Assembly: GCF_900111095.1 (NCBI RefSeq)
Contig: NZ_FOGB01000011.1
Coordinates: 62,001 to 126,000, forward strand
Source: Amphritea atlantica
GTDB lineage: Bacteria; Pseudomonadota; Gammaproteobacteria; Pseudomonadales; Balneatricaceae
Direction: 5' to 3'
DNA: 64,000 nt
A model generated the notes under the pieces. The model did not search any database. It had not been told where the DNA came from and saw only the letters and a list, made by a program, of their open reading frames with translations. Every line of letters begins with the position of its first letter. Position 1 is the first letter of the stretch. Below, one piece after another: positions 56,145 to 64,000 of the stretch. The translations under genes were made by a program, and so were the position numbers.

Positions 56145-57182
56145 ATGGAGTATAAGTTACTGGGTAGCAGCGACCTGAATGTCAGTCGTATCTGTTTGGG
56201 GACGATGACGTTTGGGCAGCAGAACTCCGAAGCAGAGGCGCACCAGCAGCTGGATTATGCTGTCGCCCAGGGAATCAATTTTATTGATACGGCTGAGATG
56301 TATCCGGTTCCCCCTATGGCTGAAACTCAGGGGCGTACGGAGCAGTATATCGGTAGCTGGTTAAAGGCCCGGGGTAACCGGGATCAGGTGATACTTGCCA
56401 CTAAAGTGGCCGGCCCTGCTGATATGGCTCAGCATATTCGTCCCGGCCTGTGCCTGGATGGCAACAATATCCGGGCTGCGGTGACCGCCAGCCTGCAACG
56501 GTTGCAAACCGATTATATCGATCTCTATCAGCTACACTGGCCTGATCGGGCAACCAACTTTTTTGGCGAACTGAATTACCGTCACCAGCCAGAGCGGGAT
56601 GGTACACCGCTACTGGAGACGCTGGAAGCATTAAAAGCGCTGGTGGATGAAGGCCTGATACGCTACGTGGGGTTGTCCAATGAGGTGCCCTGGGGGGTGA
56701 TGAAGTTTCTCAGTTATGCCGAGTCTCTCGGGCTGCCCCGGGTGGTGTCGGTACAGAACCCTTACAATCTGCTGAATCGCAAAGATGAAGTTGGTCTGAC
56801 CGAGGTACTGCATCGCGAAGGTGTAGATCTGCTACCCTATTCGCCGCTGGCCTTTGGCACCCTGAGTGGTAAATATCTGGATGGCAGTGCAGGCCCTGAT
56901 GCGCGCATTAATCAGTTTCCGCGCTTCTCCCGTTATTTTACGGAACAGGGGCTCAAAGCCACCGCGGCGTATGTGCAGCTGGCCCGTGATCAGGGTCTGG
57001 ATCCGGCACAGATGGCGCTGGCGTTTGTAAACAGCCGTCCATTTGTGGGCAGCAATATTATTGGTGCGACCACTATGGCGCAACTTAAGAGCAATGTTGA
57101 CTCTATCGACCTGACGTTGTCCGCAGAGGTTCTGGAGCAGATCGATCAGATAGGGGTTCAGTACTCAAACCCCTGCCCCTGA
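56145..57182 (+). CDS. NADP(H)-dependent aldo/keto reductase, Tas-like
   Basis: A 345-residue aldo/keto reductase. Motifs: ICLGTMTFGQQNSEAEAHQQ, FIDTAEMYPVPP with the catalytic Asp and Tyr, VILATKVAGPAD with the catalytic Lys, YIDLYQLHWPD with the His, and YSPLAFGTLSGKY. The MYPVPP segment and length match the Tas/YghZ-like group. The physiological substrate is unknown. It starts 27 bases after the methyltransferase stop, so the two may be cotranscribed. Confidence 0.93.
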   Translation: MEYKLLGSSDLNVSRICLGTMTFGQQNSEAEAHQQLDYAVAQGINFIDTAEMYPVPPMAETQGRTEQYIGSWLKARGNRDQVILATKVAGPADMAQHIRPGLCLDGNNIRAAVTASLQRLQTDYIDLYQLHWPDRATNFFGELNYRHQPERDGTPLLETLEALKALVDEGLIRYVGLSNEVPWGVMKFLSYAESLGLPRVVSVQNPYNLLNRKDEVGLTEVLHREGVDLLPYSPLAFGTLSGKYLDGSAGPDARINQFPRFSRYFTEQGLKATAAYVQLARDQGLDPAQMALAFVNSRPFVGSNIIGATTMAQLKSNVDSIDLTLSAEVLEQIDQIGVQYSNPCP

Positions 57183-57242
57183 TATTGCGAATCATCACTG
57201 CGCTCTTACCCTGGTTATCTGCAGGGAGGAGCGCTGTTTTTT

Positions 57243-57647
57243 TCAGGCCACTCTGCAACGCTTCAGTTGCTGATTCAGTGCCGCCATCACCTGTCCCCGC
57301 TTAACCACACCCACCAGAATCCCGTTCTCTACCACAGGGTATATTTTGGGTTTATTAATCGCCATCATCTGCGCCAATTCAAGAGCGGTATTGGTTGGTT
57401 TTACGATGAGTGGATCACGTCGCATCATATCTTTTACCAGAACATGGCTATCACAGTGGTAACTGTCACCCAGCAGGTAGGGGATGCAGTCCTGTTCTGA
57501 CAGGAATCCGGTGACATGTTTTTTACCATCCGTTACCGGCAGCCCGAGCATATTGCTGGCGAGAAGGTGATCTACGGCTTGTGGTAACGACATCTCTTCA
57601 TTTAATGGAGTCATGTTTTCAGACATGATCTCTCTAACCAGAATCAT
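57243..57647 (-). CDS. CBS-domain protein
   Basis: A 134-residue protein with a pair of CBS domains and no other domain. Unit 1 reads MILVREIMSENMTPLNEEMS and LPVTDGKKHVTGFLSEQD; unit 2 reads VKDMMRRDPLIVKPT and IYPVVENGILVGVVKRG. Such pairs bind adenine nucleotides and serve as regulators. The start at 57647 has ggag 9 bases upstream; the in-frame start at 57695 adds 16 polar residues. It converges on the aldo/keto reductase gene. Confidence 0.88.
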   Translation of the reverse strand: MILVREIMSENMTPLNEEMSLPQAVDHLLASNMLGLPVTDGKKHVTGFLSEQDCIPYLLGDSYHCDSHVLVKDMMRRDPLIVKPTNTALELAQMMAINKPKIYPVVENGILVGVVKRGQVMAALNQQLKRCRVA

Positions 57648-57837
57648 CGTCTTGCTCTCCTGTTGTTGAGTTAGCATATGGCTTTTTGCGTACATGCTAT
57701 TTACACAGTTTTGCAGTAAAACGCGGATTTAACCAATCAGAATTGACTATTTAGCGGATAGTGAAAATTAAATAGGGGGGAAGGGGGCGATCCGGGCAGA
57801 GGAGAGGCTCCGCCCCGGGTCAGAAGGGGCGGATGGA

Positions 57838-58491
57838 TTAACGCAGGCTGATAATGGGCCAGCCTCTCTCTTTGGCGGTCTGCTCCAGTAATGCATCCGG
57901 ATCGACGGCAATAGGGTTGTCGACCAGTTCCATTAGCGGCTTATCGTTGATTGAATCGCTGTAGAAATAACTGTTCTCCATGGAGTGGCCGGTCTGTTCA
58001 AGCCAGGTCTGGAGCCGCTCAACTTTACCTGACTGGAAGCAGGGGGTGCCGGCAATCTTGCCGGTATAGCGTCCGTCAATCTGTTCCGGGTCGGTTGCCA
58101 GGGTGGCGTCAACGCCCAGGGCAGTTGCGATAGGGGCGGTGACAAACCGGTTGGTGGCGGTAATAATCAGCAGAAAGTCGCCCTGTGCACGGTGTTTTTG
58201 CAGCAGGGTAGCTGCTTTATCCAGCATCATGGGTGCTACTTTGGTTTCCATGAACTCCCGGTGTAGCTCTTCCAGTCTCTCAGGCTCATGTTCGCTCAGA
58301 GGCTTCAGGGCAAACTCCAGGAACTCATAGATATCCAGCGTGCCCGCTTTATACTGCTGGTAAAAATAGTCATTTGCCCGGCGGTATTGTTCCGCATCGA
58401 CAAGACCTTTATCGCACAGAAACTCGCCCCAGGCATGATCGCTATCGCCGTTCAGCAGTGTATTATCCAGATCAAAAATGGCCAGACTCAA
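57838..58491 (-). CDS. HAD-IB family phosphatase
   Basis: A 217-residue HAD phosphatase. Motif 1 is AIFDLDNTLLNGDSDHAW, motif 2 LLIITATNRFVTAPIA, and motif 3/4 SYFYSDSINDKPLME. It is of the SerB-like IB class. In Pseudomonas aeruginosa the gene in the same place, next to rppH and ptsP, acts as a histidinol-phosphate phosphatase, so that role is possible here. It starts with TTG, with ggagagg just upstream, and is divergent from rppH. Confidence 0.88.
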   Translation of the reverse strand: MSLAIFDLDNTLLNGDSDHAWGEFLCDKGLVDAEQYRRANDYFYQQYKAGTLDIYEFLEFALKPLSEHEPERLEELHREFMETKVAPMMLDKAATLLQKHRAQGDFLLIITATNRFVTAPIATALGVDATLATDPEQIDGRYTGKIAGTPCFQSGKVERLQTWLEQTGHSMENSYFYSDSINDKPLMELVDNPIAVDPDALLEQTAKERGWPIISLR

Positions 58492-58643
58492 AGTGACCTC
58501 TCCAACTTAATTCAGGGAAGCGCCTAGAATAGAGGCTTGCTGTAAAGGAGGCAAATGCTAATCTCTGGCAATTGATGGGTTAATTTGCTGAAAGACCTGA
58601 AGTTGTGGAACAATAGCGAAAAAGAGTTTGTAAGGAATTCACC

Positions 58644-59147
58644 GTGATAGATTCAGATGGGTTCAGGCCGAATGTCGGTATCATTCTGGCTAACTCGATG
58701 GGTCAGGTGCTTTGGGCAAGACGTATAGGGCAGAATGCATGGCAGTTCCCCCAGGGGGGCATTAACGCGTCAGAATCGCCGGAACAGGCGATGTATCGGG
58801 AACTAAAAGAGGAGATCGGGCTCTCACCTGAGGATGTTGAGGTGATCGCTGTTACCCGAGGCTGGCTTCGTTACCGGCTGCCCAAACGCATGATAAGGCA
58901 CCATTCCCATCCGGTTTGTGTCGGACAGAAACAAAAGTGGTTTTTGCTGCGAATGTTGAGTGATGACAGCGCAGTGGTTATTGATTCAACTAATTCGCCG
59001 GAGTTTGATGGCTGGCGATGGGTCAGTTACTGGTATCCTCTGGGACAGGTTGTGGCCTTTAAACGGGATGTGTACCGCAAAGCGATGCGGGAACTGTCGC
59101 CTAAACTGACGCGTTTGGTACTGGGTGGCTGGTATTTAAAGGAGTAA
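58644..59147 (+). CDS. rppH: RNA pyrophosphohydrolase RppH
   Basis: Nudix enzyme that removes pyrophosphate from 5'-triphosphate RNA and so starts mRNA decay. It has 167 residues. It begins [21 protein letters not shown]; the Nudix box runs from [14 protein letters not shown] to [16 protein letters not shown], all metal-binding Glu residues kept. The start is GTG with taagga upstream. ptsP begins 8 bases after its stop, the common order in gammaproteobacteria. Confidence 0.96.
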   Translation: MIDSDGFRPNVGIILANSMGQVLWARRIGQNAWQFPQGGINASESPEQAMYRELKEEIGLSPEDVEVIAVTRGWLRYRLPKRMIRHHSHPVCVGQKQKWFLLRMLSDDSAVVIDSTNSPEFDGWRWVSYWYPLGQVVAFKRDVYRKAMRELSPKLTRLVLGGWYLKE

Positions 59148-59154
59148 GCATTAC

Positions 59155-61433
59155 ATGCTGGAAACGCTGCGCAAAATTGTACAGGAGGTTAACGCCGCAC
59201 CTGATCTTGAGTCGGTGCTGGATGTTATCGTCCGTCGGGTGCAGCGAGCCATGCGTACAGATGTATGCTCTATCTATCTGATAGATCAGCAGCGTGAACG
59301 CTATGTTCTGATGGCGACTCAGGGGCTGAATCGAAAGTCAGTGGGGCAGGTATCCCTCTCTCTGGATGAGGGGGTTGTCGGTATGATAGGCCAGCGCGCT
59401 GAGCCTATCAACCTGGAGGATGCTGCCACCCACAGCGCATTTACCTACCTTAAAGGCACGGGGGAGAAGAAGTTTCATGCTTTCCTGGGTGTCCCCATTA
59501 TTCATCACCGGACGCTGCTGGGGGTTCTGGTTGTCCAGCAAAAGCTGATCCGTAAGTTTGATGAGTCGGAAGAGGCGTTCATGGTGACGATGTCAGCTCA
59601 GCTGGCAGGTGTCATCGCCCATGCGGAAGCCACAGGCTCAATTCTGCAGATCTCTGATCATACCAAAACGGAATCTGACCGAAAGTTCGAGGGCGTATCC
59701 GGTTGTATCGGGGTGGCTATCGGACCTGCAGTGGTGATGACACCGCTGGCCGATCTCAATGGCGTACCGGATCGTAAGATAGACGATATCAAGGCTGAAG
59801 TTGCGAAGTTCAAGAGCGCGCTGGCTCAGGTTCGTCGGGATATCAAACGGGTGGGGCGCAGTCTGGCCAAACGGCTGCGATCAGAAGAGCGTGAGCTGTT
59901 CGATGTCTATATCAGGATGCTGGATGATAATGCCCTGGCGGGTGAGATTATCTCGCGTATTAAAGAAGGGAGCTGGGCGCAGGGAGCTTTAAGGCAGGTT
60001 ATTGGCGAGCATGTGCAGCAGTTTTCCATGATGGATGATCCCTATCTGCGAGAGCGGGCAACCGATATCCGTGACCTTGGTCGTCGAATGCTGACCTGTC
60101 TGCAGGAGTCGGGCCCCTCTCTGTCAGAGATCGAATTTCCTGAAAATACCATCCTGGTTGCCGATGAACTGACCCCCGCGATGTTGGGTGAAGTGCCCAC
60201 AGAGAAGCTTATCGGTCTGTTATCGGTGCATGGCTCGGGTAACTCCCATGCTGCGATTCTCGCCCGCTCGATGGGAATTCCGACAGTGATGGGGGTGGTT
60301 GACCTGCCCTATACCCGGATTGAGGGGCTGCAGGTTATTCTCGATGGCTATTCCGGCCGGGTATTCGTTAACCCTTCGCCGGATCTGAGTCAGTGTTATC
60401 GCGATATTATCCGGGAGAAAATGAGGTCAATGCCGGGCTTGAAGGGCTGAAAGAGCTGCCAGCGGAAACGACCGACGGTTATCGAATGCCGCTGTGGGTG
60501 AATACTGGTCTGATTACTGATGTGGCGCGTTCGCTGGACCGGGGGGCTGAGGGAATCGGCCTGTATCGTACCGAGATCCCTTTTATGATCCGGGATTTTT
60601 TCCCCAGTGAACAGGACCAGATGGAGACCTATCGTAAACAGCTTGAAGCGTTTGCGCCCCGTCCGGTGACCATGCGAACTCTGGACATTGGTGGCGACAA
60701 GCCGCTGCCATACTTTCCGATTGAGGAGGATAACCCCTTTCTTGGCTGGCGGGGTATCCGGGTCACGCTGGATCACCCGGAGATCTTTCTGGTGCAGATC
60801 CGGGCGATGCTTCGTGCTGCTGAGGGACTGAATAATCTGCGTATTATGCTACCGATGGTCACCAGTGTGCATGAGGTTGATGAGTCCACCAAACTGATTG
60901 CTCAGGCCGTGGAGGAGTTGCGCGAAGAGGGGCATGTGATTAATCAGCCGCTGATCGGGGTGATGGTGGAAGTGCCTGCCGCGGTGTATCAGGTAAGGCG
61001 GTTTGCCCGGCGGGTTGATTTTATCTCGGTGGGTTCTAACGATCTGACCCAATATCTGTTGGCCGTTGACCGCAATAACCCCCGGGTGGCGAGTCTCTAT
61101 GTACCCTATCATCCTGCGGTTCTGAAAGCGTTGCAGTTTATTGTGCATGAAGCGCACAAGGAAAATGTCTCGGTCAGTATCTGTGGTGAGATGGCGGCAG
61201 ACCCCGGTGGGGCTATTCTGCTGATGGCGATGGGCTATGATGTGCTCTCTATGAACGCAACCAACTTGCCGAAAGTTAAGTTCGCCCTGCGAGGCATCAG
61301 TTTTGATCGTGCCCGGGAACTGCTGAATCAGATTATTGTGATGGATGATGTGGATAAGATCCATATGACGCTTCGCAATGCACTCAAGGAGCTGGGGCTG
61401 GGGCAGCTTACCCGGCCGACCATTCCCGATTAA
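59155..61433 (+). pseudogene. ptsP: PtsP (Enzyme I-Ntr) with a frameshift
   Basis: PtsP is the phosphoenolpyruvate-dependent first enzyme of the nitrogen PTS. The N-terminal half (59155-60450) holds a GAF domain (residues 1-150), the Enzyme I helical domain and the phospho-His365 in GSGNSHAAILARSMGIP. It ends early after MPGLKG. The C-terminal half, with the PEP-binding barrel (IGGDKPLPYFP, VSICGEMAADPGG, SVGSNDLTQYLL), reads on in the next frame to 61433. One extra A in the A4 run at 60418-60421 would join the two into a 759-residue protein, the normal PtsP length. This is a real mutation or a sequencing error. All other parts are well kept. Confidence 0.9.
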
Positions 61434-62193
61434 GCTCTCTTTCCAGCCGAAACCGGATGCTCCTGCGTCCGGTAGCTCCCTGATCGTTATAGTTTTGCTC
61501 GACAACCTCAACCTCACCATTATGTTTAATCAGTAATGCCGTCGTCGCCCGGGTGCCATAGTTGTCTGAGTGAATAAAGCTGGAGGAGAGTCGCCGTTCC
61601 AGTTCTATGTCAATGCCGGTATCAGGCAGCAGGGTGTCAGGATATGTTTCTCTGTCAGCCATCAGCTGTATGAGGTTTTCGCCGCTTAACTCACCGGCGT
61701 CGATACAGGTTTTTAATGCTGCTTTACGGGCTTCAAGCTTGGGCCAGGGGGTATCGAATACCGCATTGCTGATACCGTGTATGCCTGGGGGAACCGGTTG
61801 CAGTGGTTCGCTGCGGTTTGACAGATAGCAGAGCTGGTCGCCATCATCGATCAGTTGATTGAAGCCGTCAAAGTTATCGATGGCGGTGTTGCGGATAAAA
61901 GCATTACAGCTGTCGTTACTCAGCAGAAATGCCAGTGGCAGGTTGCCTCGGGAGAGGATGCCCTGTTGTGGTCGCCGGCCATCCCGGTGGTTGGTCAGCG
62001 CAGAGAAACGACCGTTGCGGGTTAGTCCCAGCCAGGTGCCGCCCTGCTCCAGATCCTGACCTGCCAGCAGTTGTGGCTGATCGGGCCAGTATTGCATCGG
62101 TCGGGTAGGCCGGTGGTAAAACTCATCCCGGTTAGCGGTGAGGATCAGTCGGTAATCCGGGTGGTAGTTATAGGCGAACACAATCAGGCACAC
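61408..62193 (-). CDS. NRDE family protein (TANGO2-like, DUF833)
   Basis: A 261-residue protein of the NRDE family. It begins MCLIVFAYNYHP with the conserved Cys2, then LILTANRDEFYHRPT with the namesake NRDE, GGTWLGLTRNGRFSALTNHR and a late YGTRATTALLI. The fold resembles N-terminal nucleophile hydrolases; the role is unknown (human TANGO2 is linked to metabolic stress). It overlaps the convergent ptsP end by 26 bases. Confidence 0.9.
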   Translation of the reverse strand: MCLIVFAYNYHPDYRLILTANRDEFYHRPTRPMQYWPDQPQLLAGQDLEQGGTWLGLTRNGRFSALTNHRDGRRPQQGILSRGNLPLAFLLSNDSCNAFIRNTAIDNFDGFNQLIDDGDQLCYLSNRSEPLQPVPPGIHGISNAVFDTPWPKLEARKAALKTCIDAGELSGENLIQLMADRETYPDTLLPDTGIDIELERRLSSSFIHSDNYGTRATTALLIKHNGEVEVVEQNYNDQGATGRRSIRFRLERELNREWSAG

Positions 62194-62332
62194 GGTCAGC
62201 TCTCTTTTTTGATGGGCGGGTTAGTTATATAACAGCTTCATTTAAAATCAAAATCTGTCATTTATCTATTGTAGGATGCGTTGCAGGCGTGGTTATATCT
62301 GGGCTGATTTAAAGTAAGGGAAGAGCGTTTTG

Positions 62333-63121
62333 ATGTGGGTTCACAATATTGATCCGATTGCGGTGGCGTTAGGGCCGTTAAAAATTCACTGGTATGGGCT
62401 GATGTACCTGGTTGGCTTTGCCTCCGCCTGGTACCTCGGCGGCAGGCGTGCCCGGCGCCCGGGCTCCGGCTGGACCGAGGAGCAGATCTCCGATCTGATC
62501 TTCTGGGGCGCGATCGGGGTTGTGCTGGGTGGCCGGTTTGGTTATGTGGTGTTTTATAATTTCGGTCAGTTCCTCGACGATCCGTTGTGGTTATTTGCCG
62601 TATGGGAGGGGGGGATGTCATTCCATGGCGGCTTGCTGGGGGTGATCGCCGCAATTGGTTATTTCGCACATAAATACCAAAAGAGTTATTTTGATATCGG
62701 CGATTTTGTCGCGCCGCTGATCCCTATAGGTCTGGGAGCGGGGCGGATAGGCAATTTTATTGGCGGCGAACTCTGGGGGCGGCCAACGGATCAAAGCTGG
62801 GGAGTTATCTTTCCCCGTACCAGGGATATGATCGCCCGCCACCCTTCGCAGCTTTATGAGTTTGCGCTGGAAGGGGTGGTGCTATTTGTTGTTTTATGGC
62901 TTTACTCGGCTAAACCCCGGCCGAAAATGGCGGTGTCGGGGATGTTTTTACTGCTCTACGGTATCTTTCGTTCCAGTGTGGAGTTCTTCCGTCAGCCGGA
63001 TGTCCAGCTAGGCTTTGTCGCGCTCGACTGGATGACCATGGGTCAGGTGTTATCACTGCCGATGATTGTGATCGGTGCAGTGTTGCTGTTGCTGGCTTAC
63101 AAAAAGGAAGCAAATCATTAG
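62333..63121 (+). CDS. lgt: Prolipoprotein diacylglyceryl transferase
   Basis: Inner-membrane enzyme that attaches diacylglycerol to the lipobox Cys of prolipoproteins, the first step in lipoprotein maturation (needed, for instance, for the two lipoproteins in this window). It has 262 residues and about seven helices. The signature reads GAGRIGNFIGGELWGRPTD, with WYGLMYLVGFASAWYLG and EGGMSFHGGLLGV upstream. The ATG at 62333 is preferred over the adjacent TTG at 62330. The usual partner thyA is absent; dapA converges instead. Confidence 0.95.
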   Translation: MWVHNIDPIAVALGPLKIHWYGLMYLVGFASAWYLGGRRARRPGSGWTEEQISDLIFWGAIGVVLGGRFGYVVFYNFGQFLDDPLWLFAVWEGGMSFHGGLLGVIAAIGYFAHKYQKSYFDIGDFVAPLIPIGLGAGRIGNFIGGELWGRPTDQSWGVIFPRTRDMIARHPSQLYEFALEGVVLFVVLWLYSAKPRPKMAVSGMFLLLYGIFRSSVEFFRQPDVQLGFVALDWMTMGQVLSLPMIVIGAVLLLLAYKKEANH

Positions 63122-63186
63122 AGAAGTATCAGGCCGGTAACGGGGAGGGTTGAATATCCAAAGGTGATGGCCTGTGAAAGGATGCC

Positions 63187-63210
63187 GTGCCGGGCAGTAT
63201 CTCCCGGCAC
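63187..63210. terminator. Hairpin between lgt and dapA
   Basis: A perfect 8-bp stem (gtgccggg / cccggcac) lies between the two convergent genes. T-runs are weak on both sides, so it is only a possible terminator. Confidence 0.4.
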
Positions 63211-63238
63211 CGGGTGTCCTTAATGGTATCGACTGCGA

Positions 63239-64000
63239 TTAAATTAAAGACAGCTGCGTGAGTGCGGTTTCAATTTTCTTCCGGGTCGTTGCAGAAGGGG
63301 GCATTATTGGTAACCGCACTTCATCCTGGCAGATGCCCGTCAGCGACAGCGCATACTTTATCCCGCTGGGGCTGGGTTCTTCAAACAGAGCCAGATGTAG
63401 CGGCATCAGTCGCTCGTGAATCGCTAACGCTGTTTGATAATCGCCGTTCTGACAGGCTGACTGCATCGCTGCGCAGAGCGCAGGTGCCACATTCGACGTG
63501 ACTGAAATACAGCCCCGTCCCCCCATCGCATTATAGGCAACCGCTGTTATATCCTCGCCCGACATATAGCTGAAATCTCTCTTTATCAGAGATCTTTCGC
63601 GGCTGATGCGTGACAGATCCATGGTGGCATCTTTTACCCCTGAGACTCTTGGAAGGGCAGCCAGTTGTGCCATCGTCTGTGGTTGCACATCGACAATGGT
63701 GCGTGGTGGAATGTTGTAGATGATGATCGGGATATTAGTTTGATCATGGATCAGTTTAAAATGCTCATAAAGTCCCGCTTGCGAGGGACGATTGTAATAT
63801 CCCGCCACGCAGAGAATGCCATCCGCGCCCGCCTGTTCAGCTGTTTTTGCGTAAACCAGAGCCTCGGCCGGGTTGTTCGAACCCGCTCCAGCAATCACCG
63901 GTACGCGGCCAGCGGTTTCCTCTACGACTATTTCAATAATGCGCTTGTGTTCGGCTTCGGATATTGTCGGAGACTCCCCCGTGGTCCCCACGGGTACTAA
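63239..64000 (-). CDS. dapA: 4-hydroxy-tetrahydrodipicolinate synthase family (5' end outside window)
   Basis: DapA condenses pyruvate and aspartate semialdehyde in lysine and diaminopimelate synthesis. The window holds 253 residues; the coding frame continues past 64000 (LVPVGTTGESPT, the family's GTTGE motif). The catalytic Tyr lies in IIIYNIPPRT and the Schiff-base Lys in VSGVKDATMDL. YNIPPRT instead of YNVPGRT leaves room for a paralogue of the same family with another aldol substrate. It converges on lgt. Confidence 0.82.
   Translation of the reverse strand, partial: LVPVGTTGESPTISEAEHKRIIEIVVEETAGRVPVIAGAGSNNPAEALVYAKTAEQAGADGILCVAGYYNRPSQAGLYEHFKLIHDQTNIPIIIYNIPPRTIVDVQPQTMAQLAALPRVSGVKDATMDLSRISRERSLIKRDFSYMSGEDITAVAYNAMGGRGCISVTSNVAPALCAAMQSACQNGDYQTALAIHERLMPLHLALFEEPSPSGIKYALSLTGICQDEVRLPIMPPSATTRKKIETALTQLSLI

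Noticed and set aside
60393-60450. Programmed ribosomal frameshift in ptsP
   Set aside because: A -1 shift is needed, but the site reads G GAG AAA ATG; there is no X XXY YYZ slippery heptamer and PtsP is not known to use recoding. A one-base loss or sequencing error is simpler.

Overview
The window is chromosomal DNA of a gammaproteobacterium, most likely a marine member of the Oceanospirillales (Oceanospirillaceae-like). The basis is gene content and order. Several blocks keep the order known from Pseudomonas: metX-yggU-yggT-proC-yggS/pilT-pilU, pyrC'-pyrB-pyrR-ruvX-yqgE-tonB-gshB, tkt-epd-pgk-fba, hemY-hemX-hemD-hemC/argH, and fthC-ssrS-zapA/pepP-ubiH-ubiI. They are joined in an arrangement that differs from Pseudomonas itself. 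No tRNA, rRNA, integrase, transposase or CRISPR array is visible.

Layout. 1-6 kb: a minus-strand housekeeping run (metX, yggU, yggT, proC, yggS), divergent from the twitching motors pilT-pilU. 6-14.2 kb: a long minus-strand run from metK and rsmE through gshB, a TonB-like protein, yqgE, ruvX and pyrR to pyrB and the catalytically dead dihydroorotase pyrC'. 14.5-20.2 kb: central carbon genes tkt, epd, pgk and fba on the plus strand, separated by terminators and an unusually structured pgk-fba gap. 20.2-27.6 kb: the accessory part. It holds (a) a three-gene membrane/periplasmic operon (TAXI-like binding protein, 54-aa membrane peptide, coiled-coil membrane protein) and (b) a locus with two nearly identical FGE-fold lipoproteins facing a 759-aa unknown protein and a 99-aa partner; this looks like a toxin/immunity-type system. 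27.7-34.2 kb: a GST with a LysR regulator, a thioesterase with a second LysR regulator, a Rof-like antiterminator, an LpxH-like phosphoesterase and a methyltransferase overlapping a uracil-DNA-glycosylase-like gene. 34.2-34.55 kb: a CTAG-rich inverted-repeat element.

34.5-40.4 kb: the hemCDXY operon, divergent from argH. 40.6-44.8 kb: two tandem paralogous chemoreceptors. 44.8-47 kb: a double-ACT (GcvR-like) regulator, an AEC permease and a 41-aa membrane peptide. 46.9-53 kb: fthC, 6S RNA, zapA and a zapB-like gene, divergent from UPF0149, pepP, ubiH and ubiI. 53.3-57.2 kb: gcvT-gcvH (no gcvP), an RlmI-like methyltransferase and an aldo/keto reductase. 57.2-64 kb: a CBS protein, a HAD phosphatase, rppH, a frameshifted ptsP, an NRDE protein, lgt and a partial dapA.

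Most genes are ordinary core metabolism. The parts most worth attention are the 22.6-27.6 kb locus with its tandem duplication and gene remnant, the 20.2-22.2 kb membrane operon, the ptsP frameshift, the palindromic element at 34.2 kb and the structured intergenic regions before fba and tkt. All calls rest on reading the sequence and recalling protein families. No database search was run.
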